Made by a program: the position numbers and the translations under genes. 64,000 nucleotides of DNA from Lacihabitans sp. LS3-19 (GTDB taxonomy: Bacteria > Bacteroidota > Bacteroidia > Cytophagales > Spirosomataceae), in assembly GCF_024343575.1 (NCBI RefSeq), contig NZ_RJUA01000004.1, positions 62,001 through 126,000 of the forward strand, written 5' to 3'. Below, piece by piece: positions 1-9,238 of the stretch (within the stretch, counting starts at the first letter, position 1; every line of letters starts with the position of its first letter). The notes under the pieces are model-generated. The model saw only the letters and a list, made by a program, of their open reading frames with translations. It was not told the DNA's origin and did no database searches.

Positions 1-1
1 A

Positions 2-733
<732 letters not shown>

Positions 734-742
734 TATATTTTT

Positions 743-778
743 CCTCTTCTAAAATTTTTTAGAAGAGGATTTTTTATT
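743..778 (+). terminator. Rho-independent terminator after metY
   Basis: A perfect inverted repeat (CCTCTTCTAAAA paired with TTTTAGAAGAGG, 743-768) is followed by ATTTTTTATT. It lies 10 nt after the metY stop and ends 18 nt before the metX start, so it may act as an attenuator between the two genes. Confidence 0.75.
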
Positions 779-796
779 CTTTCGAATCGAATTTAT

Positions 797-1816
797 ATGG
801 TCAAAAATCACATATTTAAGCAAGAGACTCCATTTCAACTAGAAAGCGGCGAATGGTTACCCGAACTGGAATTGGCTTATACAACTTACGGCGATCTCAA
901 TGAGGATAAATCCAATGTGGTTTGGGTTTGTCATGCATTTACTGGCAATGCCAATCCATCAGATTGGTGGAGCGGATTGATAGGCGAAAAACGTCGGTTT
1001 AATCCTTCTAAATATTTCGTGATTTGTGTGAATGTTTTGGGCTCTCACTATGGCAGTACAAATGCTTTAAGTATAAATCCTTTAACAGGAGATCCTTATT
1101 TTCATGATTTCCCATTTATAACTATTCGGGATGTTGTAAATTCATTTGTGGTTTTACGTAAAAATTTAGAAATTAATAAGATAGCTTATCTTTTAGGCGG
1201 TTCTTTGGGAGGGCAACAAGCCTTGGAGTGGTCTTTGATAGAGCCAGATATTATAGAAAAACAAATTTTGTTTTCGACAAATGCCGTACATTCACCATGG
1301 GGAGTAGCGTTTAACGAAAGCCAAAGAATGGCCATTCAGAATGATCCTACTTGGGAAAAAAGCACGCCTGATGCTGGCATGGAGGGCATGAAAGTAGCTA
1401 GGGCGATAGCTCTTTTATCCTATAGAAATTACGAAACCTACAACAGAACCCAGTCGAGAGATGCAGGACAAATCGACTTTTTTAGAGCCAATACTTACCA
1501 AAACTACCAGGGAGAGAAGCTTTTGAGGAGGTTTAATGCCTATTCGTATTGGACACTTTCTAAAATGTTTGACTCTCACGATGTGGGTCGCAACAGAGGC
1601 GGTTTACAAAAAGCCTTGGAAAATGTAAAAGCAAAAACTTTGGTAATTGGAATTACCTCTGACATCTTATTTCCGCCAATAGAGCAGGAGCGAATAGCTC
1701 AATATACTCCAGAGGCAAAATATGTAGAGATCGATTCCACCTACGGTCACGATGGGTTTTTGATAGAGTTTGAGGCTATGACAAACGCAATAGCTGACTG
1801 GGAGAAAGCCAATTAA
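797..1816 (+). CDS. metX: Homoserine O-acetyltransferase (MetX)
   Basis: This 339-residue alpha/beta hydrolase transfers an acetyl group from acetyl-CoA to L-homoserine, the committed step of methionine synthesis here. The nucleophile elbow GGSLGGQQALEW places the catalytic serine at residue 136. The acid is probably Asp289 in TSDILFPP and the histidine His318 in YGHDGFLIE. Other family landmarks are the GSHYGSTNALSINP segment and the QSRDAGQIDFF region. Its length is somewhat short for the family because the N-terminus is compact. It follows metY and is convergent with the cupin gene (7 nt apart), with no terminator in between. A succinyltransferase specificity cannot be excluded from sequence alone. 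Confidence 0.95.
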   Translation: MVKNHIFKQETPFQLESGEWLPELELAYTTYGDLNEDKSNVVWVCHAFTGNANPSDWWSGLIGEKRRFNPSKYFVICVNVLGSHYGSTNALSINPLTGDPYFHDFPFITIRDVVNSFVVLRKNLEINKIAYLLGGSLGGQQALEWSLIEPDIIEKQILFSTNAVHSPWGVAFNESQRMAIQNDPTWEKSTPDAGMEGMKVARAIALLSYRNYETYNRTQSRDAGQIDFFRANTYQNYQGEKLLRRFNAYSYWTLSKMFDSHDVGRNRGGLQKALENVKAKTLVIGITSDILFPPIEQERIAQYTPEAKYVEIDSTYGHDGFLIEFEAMTNAIADWEKAN

Positions 1817-1822
1817 GATTTT

Positions 1823-2701
1823 TTAATTTCTTTCCGCTCTCTTTTTTGCATTTTTGATCTTCCAATCAAACCATTTTTGACCAAAGGCTTTGTTGAAAAG
1901 CTCGTCTAAATGTGTCATGATACCTACTTGCCAAAATCCTAAAAGTCTATCACTAATATGAGGACTCAAAGAGCGAATGGCAAAACCCAAGCCCGCAGTA
2001 TTGTATTCTATATGATGCCACCAGCCAGCTGGCATAAAAATGGTATCTCCAGGCCCAATGGTGCAGTCTATCCCTTTTACGTTTTTTAATGCCGGATATT
2101 TTTCGAAATCAGGATTGTTTACGTCAATAGACGTATGCGTTGAAAAAGGATATTGATATAAAGCATCAGAATATTTTGGGTCAAATAAAACCACTCTTTT
2201 ATATCCTGCCAATTCGGTAAGAAACACGCAGCTATTGTCCATGTCGCGGTGAATACGCGTTATAGCTCCTTGTCCACCAAAAAATGCTAAAGGCAAGAAA
2301 GTTAGTACTTTATCGGCAATATTAGGAAAAGTAAAATGTTCATGAAGTTCTTTTTTGTATTTGAATACATTAAAAAGAAATAGTCGTTTTGTGGTGGGTC
2401 TTTCTTGAATCAGACTTAGGTATTCTCCAAACTTCATGGTTCTAGGAGCCTTTTTATACGATTTATCATCCTTCTTTTTGTCTGATTCGTCATCGTAAAC
2501 ACCCACGTCTATATTTCCCAGTTCTTTTTGGAAATAGTCGAAAGTCCAATTATAAACTTTGGCGTCTTTCCCATAAAGATTTTTGATGATAACTGGCCGC
2601 TGAGGCAACATGTAGAATTTTTGAAAATCCTCTCGGCTGATGTTTTCAACCACGTCTATGTGGTTATTCAAGTCTAATGCAATTGATTTATTGGCTACCA
2701 T
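1823..2701 (-). CDS. JmjC/cupin-8 family Fe(II)/2-oxoglutarate-dependent oxygenase
   Basis: This 292-residue protein has no signal peptide and should be cytosolic. The segment RIHRDMDNSCVFL (about residues 150-162) gives the HxD half of the iron-binding triad, and GWWHHIEY (about residue 229) gives the distal histidine. A lysine in YKRVVLFDP is suitably placed for 2-oxoglutarate. This is the layout of the cupin_8/JmjC hydroxylases, which hydroxylate protein or small-molecule side chains. The substrate here is unknown. The C-terminus is Lys/Arg-rich. It stands alone on the minus strand, convergent with metX. Confidence 0.82.
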   Translation of the reverse strand: MVANKSIALDLNNHIDVVENISREDFQKFYMLPQRPVIIKNLYGKDAKVYNWTFDYFQKELGNIDVGVYDDESDKKKDDKSYKKAPRTMKFGEYLSLIQERPTTKRLFLFNVFKYKKELHEHFTFPNIADKVLTFLPLAFFGGQGAITRIHRDMDNSCVFLTELAGYKRVVLFDPKYSDALYQYPFSTHTSIDVNNPDFEKYPALKNVKGIDCTIGPGDTIFMPAGWWHHIEYNTAGLGFAIRSLSPHISDRLLGFWQVGIMTHLDELFNKAFGQKWFDWKIKNAKKRAERN

Positions 2702-2775
2702 ATCATATTAGATTTTTTATGAACTCACAACAAAAATCCAACGGCGATATGTTCCTTAAATTGTATAAAAAATGT

Positions 2776-3372
2776 TCATTTCTTTAGAAAAATCCCACTT
2801 ATTATTTCTGCAGTACCATTATGATAATTTCCTTCGCTTAAAATAGTAGGCTTTTCTACTAATTCTAAAACCTCACATTCCTCAAAATCTTCCAAAAGCA
2901 TTTCTTTGCTAAAAAGCATTTCCAATACTTTTGGTCCGCCAGAAGGATTTCCTAATTGTTTTTTATTGAAGCCTTCCAAGATTATCACACCGCCTGGTTT
3001 TAATAGGGATAGTAATTTATGGTGTACTTTTTTTCTGATGCTTTCTGGAAAATGAGCAAATACCAAAACTATTGCATCAAACGAATTTTCTTCAGCTTGA
3101 TAATCAAGGATATCACAGACTTGATAGTCAAAATTGGTATCATATTTTTGGGCTAATTTTTCAGCTTTTATTTTTCCTTCCTCACTTATATCACAAGCAA
3201 AAACCACCCAGCCGTTTTTAGCAGCATAAGTTGCATTTCTACCTTCTCCTTCACATGGAAACAGTATTTTGCCTTTATTAAATTGCTTGAGTTTTTCTTC
3301 TACATATACGTTCGGATTTTCTCCGTAAGCATATTCTGTTTCGTTATATCTTTCGTTCCAAAATTCTTTCAT
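2776..3372 (-). CDS. Class I SAM-dependent methyltransferase
   Basis: The Rossmann motif I reads ILFPCEGEGRNATYAAKNGW, followed by the acidic end of strand 2 (VFACDIS) and a motif IV-like DAIVLVFAHFP. This is the TehB/thiopurine-methyltransferase-like pattern; the substrate is unknown. The frame stays open to an ATG at 3399, but that start would lie inside a terminator-like hairpin (3387-3413). The ATG at 3372, giving a protein that begins MKEFWNERY, is therefore preferred; this opening is typical of the family. It gives 198 residues. Confidence 0.83.
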   Translation of the reverse strand: MKEFWNERYNETEYAYGENPNVYVEEKLKQFNKGKILFPCEGEGRNATYAAKNGWVVFACDISEEGKIKAEKLAQKYDTNFDYQVCDILDYQAEENSFDAIVLVFAHFPESIRKKVHHKLLSLLKPGGVIILEGFNKKQLGNPSGGPKVLEMLFSKEMLLEDFEECEVLELVEKPTILSEGNYHNGTAEIISGIFLKK

Positions 3373-3383
3373 ATCTCTAATAT

Positions 3384-3413
3384 AAAAAGAATGCCCCATT
3401 TCGGAGCATTCTT
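3384..3413 (-). terminator. Terminator-like hairpin on the minus strand
   Basis: Read on the minus strand, AAGAATGC and GCATTCTT form an 8-bp stem with an 11-nt loop, followed by a short T run. It lies upstream of the methyltransferase gene and downstream of the rhodanese gene, so it probably ends the rhodanese transcript. Confidence 0.6.
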
Positions 3414-3504
3414 ACAGTAATATTTAATAATTGTCTATCCAAGAAAAGTAAATCTGATTTATTGACTTATAAATTTAAAACCTCCCGAAAGCTATCAAGA
3501 CACC

Positions 3505-3663
3505 CAAAACTAATCGACTAATAACAAATCTACCAATAAACTAATAACCATTAGACCAATCAACTAGTAAACCAATAACCAATTAACCAATAACTATTTT
3601 ACTAATCAACCAATTACTAATTAACCAATTAACTAATCAACCAATAACTAACTAACTAACCAA
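3505..3663. repeat. Degenerate short-word repeat (ACCAATTA / ACTAATCA)
   Basis: This gene-free stretch is built almost wholly from 7-8-nt words such as accaata, accaatta and actaatca, strongly depleted in G on the plus strand. It begins right at the rhodanese stop codon and so would form the 3' untranslated region of that gene. A second block made from the same words abuts the globin gene at 8680-8802. Confidence 0.75.
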
Positions 3664-3945
3664 TCAAACCGCCTGAGCAGCATAATAGTTTACATCTAAC
3701 CAAGATCCACCATTGTAACAATCCACACCTTGGGCTTTTAAAAATGCAGTTGCTTGTCCACTTCTTCCGCCAGATGCACAACATAGTACCAATGGCATTT
3801 TCAATGCTTTAATCTCTTCCAATCTAGCTTGAACTTCGTTTAATGGAATATTTAAAGATCCAGCCACATTTCCACCCATAAATTCGCCAACAGTTCTTAC
3901 GTCTACTATTGTTCCTTCGTTGTTTTTAATTATGTTCTCTATCAT
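3664..3945 (-). CDS. Single-domain rhodanese-like protein
   Basis: This 93-residue protein is one rhodanese domain. The frame opens with IVDVRTVGEFMGGNVAGSLNIPL, the usual substrate-side motif, and the active-site loop is CCASGGRSGQA, with the second Cys in the catalytic position. It ends with the YNGGSW motif seen in single-domain sulfurtransferases (PspE/GlpE-like). The likely role is sulfur-carrier or thiosulfate sulfurtransferase activity in the cytosol; there is no signal peptide. No clear functional partner is adjacent. The gene is followed by a low-complexity 3' flank. Confidence 0.87.
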   Translation of the reverse strand: MIENIIKNNEGTIVDVRTVGEFMGGNVAGSLNIPLNEVQARLEEIKALKMPLVLCCASGGRSGQATAFLKAQGVDCYNGGSWLDVNYYAAQAV

Positions 3946-4027
3946 TGTTTTTTTGTTTTATTTTTCTACAAATTTCAGCCAAATAAAAATCATCGAAGGT
4001 GAGAATTGTTACAAATGCGTTTTTCCT

Positions 4028-5329
4028 TTAATTAAAATACGTCTGGAATTGTAAAATAAATCCGCCTTTTCGCTCCGTGAAATTTCCCGAATTGTCAAAC
4101 AAAGGTCTGTTTTGGTAGGCAGCAGTAAGTTTTGAGGTATTTCCAGTCATGTACATATTCAATCCTAAATCAATATAATTCATTTGGTGATTGAGTCTCT
4201 CAAATTTTGCTGATTGGATTGAAGCATAAGGCATGAAAGTGTTTTTACCCAAGGCATTGTCATTGAGTTTATATCCCACTTGTGTGTAGAAAACCGTTCC
4301 AGTGCCAATGGCAGGGAAACCATTTCCGCTTCCATTCATTAAATTGGCGTTTGTGGTGCCATTTACAGGATTCATAACCGCTTGATTCCTGATATAATTA
4401 GGTCCGAAATTGAAATTCGTTATGTTTGCATAAACCGAAATTGCTTGACCTTTTGTTCCTACAGGTGCATCATAAAATACGTCGGCGGCTATTTGTACCA
4501 TGTTGGTTAAAACGGTGTCTTTGGCATTTTCTGCCAAGTGCCACATGGCTTGCGGCTGGTAAACCAAACCTGCACCAATGTTAAACACTTTCTTTTTGCC
4601 CAAATACGAACCCGCCATATAAGGCGTAAGATTGCTCTCTTGGTCTTTGAATTGGTATTGCAAATAAGAGTTTAACTGCATTTTTGGCGGTTTCGAAGAG
4701 AAATTCGATATAGGTTTTACTACGCCGGAATATGAGGCAGCTTTTTGGAAAGACATGGGGTCTGCCAAACTAATTCTATAATCCAATTTGCCCAATTTGC
4801 CTTTGGCATAAACCGAAAGTTTTCTTAGGAATTGATCCGTTACATCGTTTGTTGACTGTAAAAACAAAGGAGCATCAACGCCTAAAATAGCACCAACTGA
4901 AGGTGAAGAGAATCTCGAAAGTCCGCTCCAAGCGTTTAATCCAGCACCCATTGAGAGTTTGTTTTTCACTATGGAATATTCACCTAGTGCATCGTGAACA
5001 AAAAAGCCCAATTTGCGGTCTGAAATATTGCTAAAGTTATTTTCTCCAAACTGACTGTAAATAAAAACTCTGTCAGTCAATTGTCCGTATAATTGCACTC
5101 TATACCTTCTAATTCCTAAATCTGCACCTTTTTCTTTTGAATATCCAAAAAGCGTTGAGCCAGGATTGTAGTTCATGTCTCGAAGCCAAATTTGAGACAA
5201 AGCCGTGATTTTGAAATAATGAGAGCCACTTTCATTCAAAGTGAGTTTGCCGTCTTTAAAGCTTTGAGCAGAAGCAGAATACGTGAAAACTGATATGGCA
5301 AAAAGAGCCAAAATGATTTTTTTTATCAT
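4028..5329 (-). CDS. Outer-membrane porin-like beta-barrel protein
   Basis: The 433-residue product starts with a signal peptide (MIKKIILALFAISVFTYSASAQ) and ends in an aromatic beta-signal (LQFQTYFN). Between these are alternating amphipathic strands, including a segment (LGIRRYRVQLYGQLTDRVFIYSQFGENN) typical of the phosphate-selective porin O/P-like barrels. It should sit in the outer membrane; the solute is unknown. A small secreted protein is encoded 85 nt upstream on the same strand and may be co-transcribed. Confidence 0.75.
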   Translation of the reverse strand: MIKKIILALFAISVFTYSASAQSFKDGKLTLNESGSHYFKITALSQIWLRDMNYNPGSTLFGYSKEKGADLGIRRYRVQLYGQLTDRVFIYSQFGENNFSNISDRKLGFFVHDALGEYSIVKNKLSMGAGLNAWSGLSRFSSPSVGAILGVDAPLFLQSTNDVTDQFLRKLSVYAKGKLGKLDYRISLADPMSFQKAASYSGVVKPISNFSSKPPKMQLNSYLQYQFKDQESNLTPYMAGSYLGKKKVFNIGAGLVYQPQAMWHLAENAKDTVLTNMVQIAADVFYDAPVGTKGQAISVYANITNFNFGPNYIRNQAVMNPVNGTTNANLMNGSGNGFPAIGTGTVFYTQVGYKLNDNALGKNTFMPYASIQSAKFERLNHQMNYIDLGLNMYMTGNTSKLTAAYQNRPLFDNSGNFTERKGGFILQFQTYFN

Positions 5330-5414
5330 GATTTTATTGAATTTTCGAAATAAAATGAATAGTAGTTTTCTTGTGTTGGAAAACTAAAGAGGAAATTAAG
5401 CAATAGGGAAAATC

Positions 5415-5759
5415 TCAGAGTCTGAGGTTTCGAAAAAGGATGAATAAAAGGCTGGCTTTTAATCTTCTATTAAAAAATGTTGAGTATTCGGTCGGAATCC
5501 ATGTTTCCTTTGTGAGTTGCCAATTTACAGTATTTGCAGGCAGAAACCCTTGAAATGCATCATCAGAATGCTCTTCTTCGTTTTCCTGGAAGTTTTCACT
5601 CCAAAAATAAATTGTTTTCTTATTCTGTTGACTAGAACTGTATGATTTGGCTTTTTCTTTTTCAAAATTTCTTCCTCCCGCAAATGTAGAAATCCATGGC
5701 AATAGTATAAATACTGCCGAAAGAATCAAAAAGCGAGAATATTTATTCAGTAAAACCAA
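5415..5759 (-). CDS. Small secreted or membrane-anchored protein of unknown function
   Basis: This is 114 residues long. The N-terminal hydrophobic stretch (about residues 9-27, ending in STFAGG) looks like a signal peptide or anchor. After it comes a charged linker, then an acidic segment with one His (QENEEEHSDDAF), then a C-terminal part rich in Leu, Phe and Arg. I do not recognise the family. It precedes the porin gene on the same strand and may share its transcript. The codons look native, but no motif supports a function. Confidence 0.55.
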   Translation of the reverse strand: MVLLNKYSRFLILSAVFILLPWISTFAGGRNFEKEKAKSYSSSQQNKKTIYFWSENFQENEEEHSDDAFQGFLPANTVNWQLTKETWIPTEYSTFFNRRLKASLLFILFRNLRL

Positions 5760-5874
5760 TCAATTTTCTTGTTAGTAGAGACTAAAAGTAATTTTCTTTC
5801 TTTATTTATTTAACTACAAACTTAAGATTTATCTTATTTTCAAAGAAAAGTCCAAAAAAATATTAAAATAAATA

Positions 5875-7512
5875 TCAATTTTTTCTTTCGATTTCTCTCA
5901 AGTTCTCCAGTTTTTTATTTCTCAAAAATCCATTGATATCTTCAAAATGTTCCCGAACGCGTTTGTTTCCAAATTCAAAAACTTTTTCTGCTAAACCATC
6001 TAAAAAGTCTCTATCGTGTGAAATTAGAATTATTGTACCTTCAAAGGCTTTTAAAGCTTCTTTCAAAATATCTTTGGTACGTAAGTCTAAGTGGTTGGTG
6101 GGCTCATCGAGAATAAGCAAATTGACAGGAGAAAGCAGAAGCTTTATCATAGCCAATCTGGTTTTTTCACCTCCTGAAAGCATCTTTACTTTTTTATTCA
6201 AATCATCTCCTCTGAATAAAAACGCTCCCAATAAATCTTTAATTTTCGTACGAATATCGCCCACCGCTATTTGGTCTACAGTGTCAAAAATCGAAAGATC
6301 CTCGTCAAGTAGAGAGGCTTGGTTCTGTGCAAAATACCCAATGTAGCCATTGTGCCCAACTTTTAGATCACCATCAAAGTCGATTTCACCCATTATGGCT
6401 TTCACCATGGTTGATTTTCCTTCACCATTTTTACCAACAAATGCTACTTTTTGACCTCTTTCTATCGTAATATTCGCTTCCTTGAACACCAAATGATCTC
6501 CATAGCTTTTGGTAACATGGTCAGCAATAACGGGATAATTACCAGAACGTGGAGCCACAGGAAACTTAATACTAACCGCTGATGTGTCTACTTCGTCAAC
6601 TTCTACAATGTCCAATTTTTCCAGCATTTTCACTCTTGACTGTACCTGGAGCGTCTTTGAGTAAGTACCTTTAAACCTGTCAATAAACTCCTGGGTCTCA
6701 GCTATCATTTTGGCTTGGTCGTTAAACTGCTTTTGCTGTTGCTCCATACGCTCTTTTCTTAATTGCAAATAGTGCGTATAGTTTACCTTATAGTCGTAGA
6801 TTCGGCCCATGGTCACTTCAATGGTACGATTGGTAATGTTATCTACAAAAGCCCTGTCGTGAGAAATCACAATAACTGCCTTTGAGCTATTGATCAAAAA
6901 GTCCTCAAGCCACTGTACAGACTCAATGTCCAAGTGGTTTGTAGGCTCATCCAAAAGTATCAAGTCTGGATTTTTTAATAAAATTTTTGCCAACTCTATT
7001 CTCATTCTCCAGCCACCACTAAACTCCGAAGTAGGTCTGAGGAAATCTTCCCTTTCAAAACCCAAACCTTTCAGTATTTTCTCTATTTCGGCATCGTAGT
7101 TTATTTCTTCTATCGAATAATATTTTTCGCTCAAGTCAGATACTTGCGTGATGATGTCCATGTATTCGTCTGACTCATAGTCTGTTCTGGTTTCTAATTG
7201 ATGATTGAGGGCTTCTATTTCCTCTTTCATTTTCAAAACTGTAGAAAAAGCCTTCGCGGTTTCCTCAAAAACAGTCGAGTCGTCTTCTGTAAGTAAGTGT
7301 TGAGGCAAATACGCAATAATCGCATCGCTGGGAGCAGATATTTTGCCTTTGGTGGGTTTGCTTTCGCCGGCTATTATTTTGAGCAAAGTAGACTTTCCAG
7401 CTCCATTTTTGCCCATCAATGCTATCCTGTCTTTTTCGTTTATGTTGAATGTAATATCAGAAAAAAGAGTCGTGCCGCTAAATTCTACCCCTACGTTGTC
7501 TACAGAAATCAT
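5875..7512 (-). CDS. ABC-F family ATPase (translation factor type)
   Basis: The 545-residue protein has two ABC domains in one chain and no membrane segments. The Walker A motifs are GKNGAGKST and GKNGEGKST; the signature motifs are FSGGWRMR and LSGGEKTR; both Walker B motifs continue into DEPTNHLD, the ABC-F hallmark. The interdomain linker is a charged helix (about residues 240-300) like the P-site tRNA-interaction motif. Its length and lack of a C-terminal coil suggest a YbiT/EttA-like member acting on ribosomes. A second ABC-F gene is at 44386-46293. Confidence 0.9.
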   Translation of the reverse strand: MISVDNVGVEFSGTTLFSDITFNINEKDRIALMGKNGAGKSTLLKIIAGESKPTKGKISAPSDAIIAYLPQHLLTEDDSTVFEETAKAFSTVLKMKEEIEALNHQLETRTDYESDEYMDIITQVSDLSEKYYSIEEINYDAEIEKILKGLGFEREDFLRPTSEFSGGWRMRIELAKILLKNPDLILLDEPTNHLDIESVQWLEDFLINSSKAVIVISHDRAFVDNITNRTIEVTMGRIYDYKVNYTHYLQLRKERMEQQQKQFNDQAKMIAETQEFIDRFKGTYSKTLQVQSRVKMLEKLDIVEVDEVDTSAVSIKFPVAPRSGNYPVIADHVTKSYGDHLVFKEANITIERGQKVAFVGKNGEGKSTMVKAIMGEIDFDGDLKVGHNGYIGYFAQNQASLLDEDLSIFDTVDQIAVGDIRTKIKDLLGAFLFRGDDLNKKVKMLSGGEKTRLAMIKLLLSPVNLLILDEPTNHLDLRTKDILKEALKAFEGTIILISHDRDFLDGLAEKVFEFGNKRVREHFEDINGFLRNKKLENLREIERKN

Positions 7513-7535
7513 TTTTTTGTTTTTAAAATAAAACG

Positions 7536-7543
7536 CAAAGGTA
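7536..7543 (-). promoter_or_regulatory. -7 promoter element of the ABC-F gene
   Basis: On the minus strand this reads TACCTTTG, matching the Bacteroidota -7 consensus TAnnTTTG, 23 nt upstream of the ABC-F start codon at 7512. A TTG at 7568-7570 could be the -33 element, but the 24-nt gap is at the long end. Confidence 0.45.
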
Positions 7544-7654
7544 ATCCAAAAAACAAAGAGGCCGAATCAAGAATTGAAATAATGTTAAGGATAAAGGCTA
7601 TTAAAGATTTAAGTTTTGGATTGAAATTAAATAAAGTACTTAACCAAGATAAAC

Positions 7655-8005
7655 TTAATCAGCATTTTCTTCGTCTTCTACATGCAAAATATGTAATAAT
7701 CGGTGAATGATAGGGGCAAAAAATACGGCAGTAATACTCAAAAAGGCAACTCCGCTGTATAATGCATAAAAAGCTGAGAAAATCTTTGCGGAATCATTGG
7801 TCATCTCAGAAACTGGCCCCATTCCTGTCAAAATCATAGAAGCCATATAGAAACTATCAAGCCAGGAGATTTTGTCAAAATACCAATAGCCAATTGTGCC
7901 AAAACCTACCGAGAAAAATATAAGAATGAATGCAAAAAATGAATATTTTGCTAATCTAATCGCAAAATTTCTTGGGGTCAATAATTTCTGTTTTTTGTTT
8001 TCCAA
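7655..8005 (-). CDS. Two-helix K+-channel-like membrane protein with an atypical filter
   Basis: This 116-residue protein has two predicted membrane helices (about residues 17-40 and 75-100) with a re-entrant-like loop between them. The loop (WLDSFYMASMILTGMGPVSE) resembles the pore helix of 2TM potassium channels, but the selectivity filter is TGMGPV instead of TVGYG. The short C-terminus is acidic. The fold suggests an ion channel or a channel-derived protein; conductance and ion choice cannot be inferred. It lies 19 nt downstream of the MOSC gene and is probably co-transcribed with it. Confidence 0.65.
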   Translation of the reverse strand: MENKKQKLLTPRNFAIRLAKYSFFAFILIFFSVGFGTIGYWYFDKISWLDSFYMASMILTGMGPVSEMTNDSAKIFSAFYALYSGVAFLSITAVFFAPIIHRLLHILHVEDEENAD

Positions 8006-8024
8006 TGTTCTGAATGTTAAAAAC

Positions 8025-8525
8025 TTACAAAGTCAACTCCATTTTGTCGCCCAACAAGATCTTGCCAGTTTTTATTACTCTGCACGTTATTCCTCCATGG
8101 CCTCGCATGGCATTAAATCCTCCTTTGCCTAAATTTTGTTCCATTCTGCTACATGGATAACAAAATCCCGTCATTTCTAAAATTGCCTCACCAATTTTAA
8201 ATTGTCGACCTTTTAATGCATTTAGATTTATGCCTTTTACTACTATGTTTCTTCTTGTAAGACTTGGATCTATGTTTTCTTTACCAAGAAATGATGCTAC
8301 TGCTGCCAAATGCTCTTTCTGAATCAGTGTTACTTGTCTTTTATTTGCAGGGCTATTTTTAGTAGCTCTGTCACCTTCAAGACCAGTTTCGGTTACATTT
8401 ACTTCTTCTATCGCCTTCATTTCTTTCCGAGTAGCAGGCCTTAAGCCCATCCAAACCACTTCGCCTATTTGTGTAAAGTTTTCGAAAAGGGCCTTAAATG
8501 GAGATTCTTCTTTGTCAATGAGCAT
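8025..8525 (-). CDS. MOSC domain protein
   Basis: The 166-residue protein is a stand-alone MOSC domain, the beta-barrel domain shared with molybdenum-cofactor sulfurase C-termini and the YiiM/YuaD families. Typical features are LEGDRATK, the RRNIVVKGINLNALKGRQFKIG segment, and the cysteine motif GFCYPCSRME; the cysteine is thought to be the sulfur or molybdopterin contact in this family. It is probably cytosolic. No molybdopterin biosynthesis gene is adjacent. The channel-like gene follows closely. Confidence 0.85.
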   Translation of the reverse strand: MLIDKEESPFKALFENFTQIGEVVWMGLRPATRKEMKAIEEVNVTETGLEGDRATKNSPANKRQVTLIQKEHLAAVASFLGKENIDPSLTRRNIVVKGINLNALKGRQFKIGEAILEMTGFCYPCSRMEQNLGKGGFNAMRGHGGITCRVIKTGKILLGDKMELTL

Positions 8526-8679
8526 TTTTTGATTTTTAAATTAATTTCACTTTTAAAGATATTATGGTGGAAAAATGTTTTGAACGATGTATCATTTTGG
8601 AAATTTAAAATAAAAGATTTGATTCGACAATTTGATTAATCAATACAATTTTTGCCTAAAATATTTAAATTAATTCCCT

Positions 8680-8802
8680 AATAACCAATCAACAAATAAC
8701 TAATTAACTAATAACCAATTAACCAATCAACTAATTGCCAATCAACAAATAACTAATCAACAAATAACTATTTAACAAATCAACCAATAACAAATCAACC
8801 AT
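8680..8802. repeat. Second degenerate short-word repeat (CAAATAACTAAT words)
   Basis: The block is made of words such as ataaccaatcaac, aaataactaat and aattaacc, much like the block at 3505-3663. It abuts the globin stop codon and would be its 3' untranslated region. The remaining gene-free sequence at 8526-8679 is AT-rich and shows nothing else I can name. Confidence 0.72.
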
Positions 8803-9168
8803 TCACCCATTCAATTTAGCATTCAATATCTGCCCAATTTCCAAAGCTTTTGATTTTACAAATTCGGCATTCTTTCCTGCAAAAAGAGCATCCGTGCACG
8901 TAATCCAATAAGCCAGCCAACGCTCAAAAAGTTCGGTGGTTAAAGGGTGCGTAGCATGGCGTTCCATGTGTACCCACATCATACCGCCTGTGTAGGAGCC
9001 CGTTTGAAACAGCCAGTTTTCCCAAAAATTATATACTCTCACGATGTGTTGTTCCCAATGGTGTGCCGAAGGGCCAAAAACAGGAGCGAGTTGTTCGTCA
9101 GCTAAAACGTTGTCATAAAAAGTATCTACTAATTTCACCACGTCTTCACGGTTTTCTATATCTTTCAT
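8803..9168 (-). CDS. Group III truncated hemoglobin
   Basis: The 121-residue protein has the length and motif order of group III (P-type) truncated globins. FYDNVLADEQLAPVF is the start of the fold, YNFWENWLFQTGSYTG is the group-III E/F region, and HMERH holds the probable proximal histidine. The WLAYW segment follows in helix G. Members such as Campylobacter Ctb bind O2 and affect O2 or nitrosative physiology; the role here is inferred from family. The gene is monocistronic on the minus strand, with a low-complexity 3' flank. Confidence 0.9.
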   Translation of the reverse strand: MKDIENREDVVKLVDTFYDNVLADEQLAPVFGPSAHHWEQHIVRVYNFWENWLFQTGSYTGGMMWVHMERHATHPLTTELFERWLAYWITCTDALFAGKNAEFVKSKALEIGQILNAKLNG

Positions 9169-9238
9169 AAAATTTAGTATATTGCATCAACATTTAACGC
9201 TCAGCTTACGTTAATGTATTATTAACCTTTGTTTTTTG

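Noticed and set aside
3384-3399. Upstream start (ATG 3399) for the methyltransferase
   Set aside because: It lies inside a terminator-like hairpin on the same strand; the ATG at 3372 gives the family-like N-terminus.
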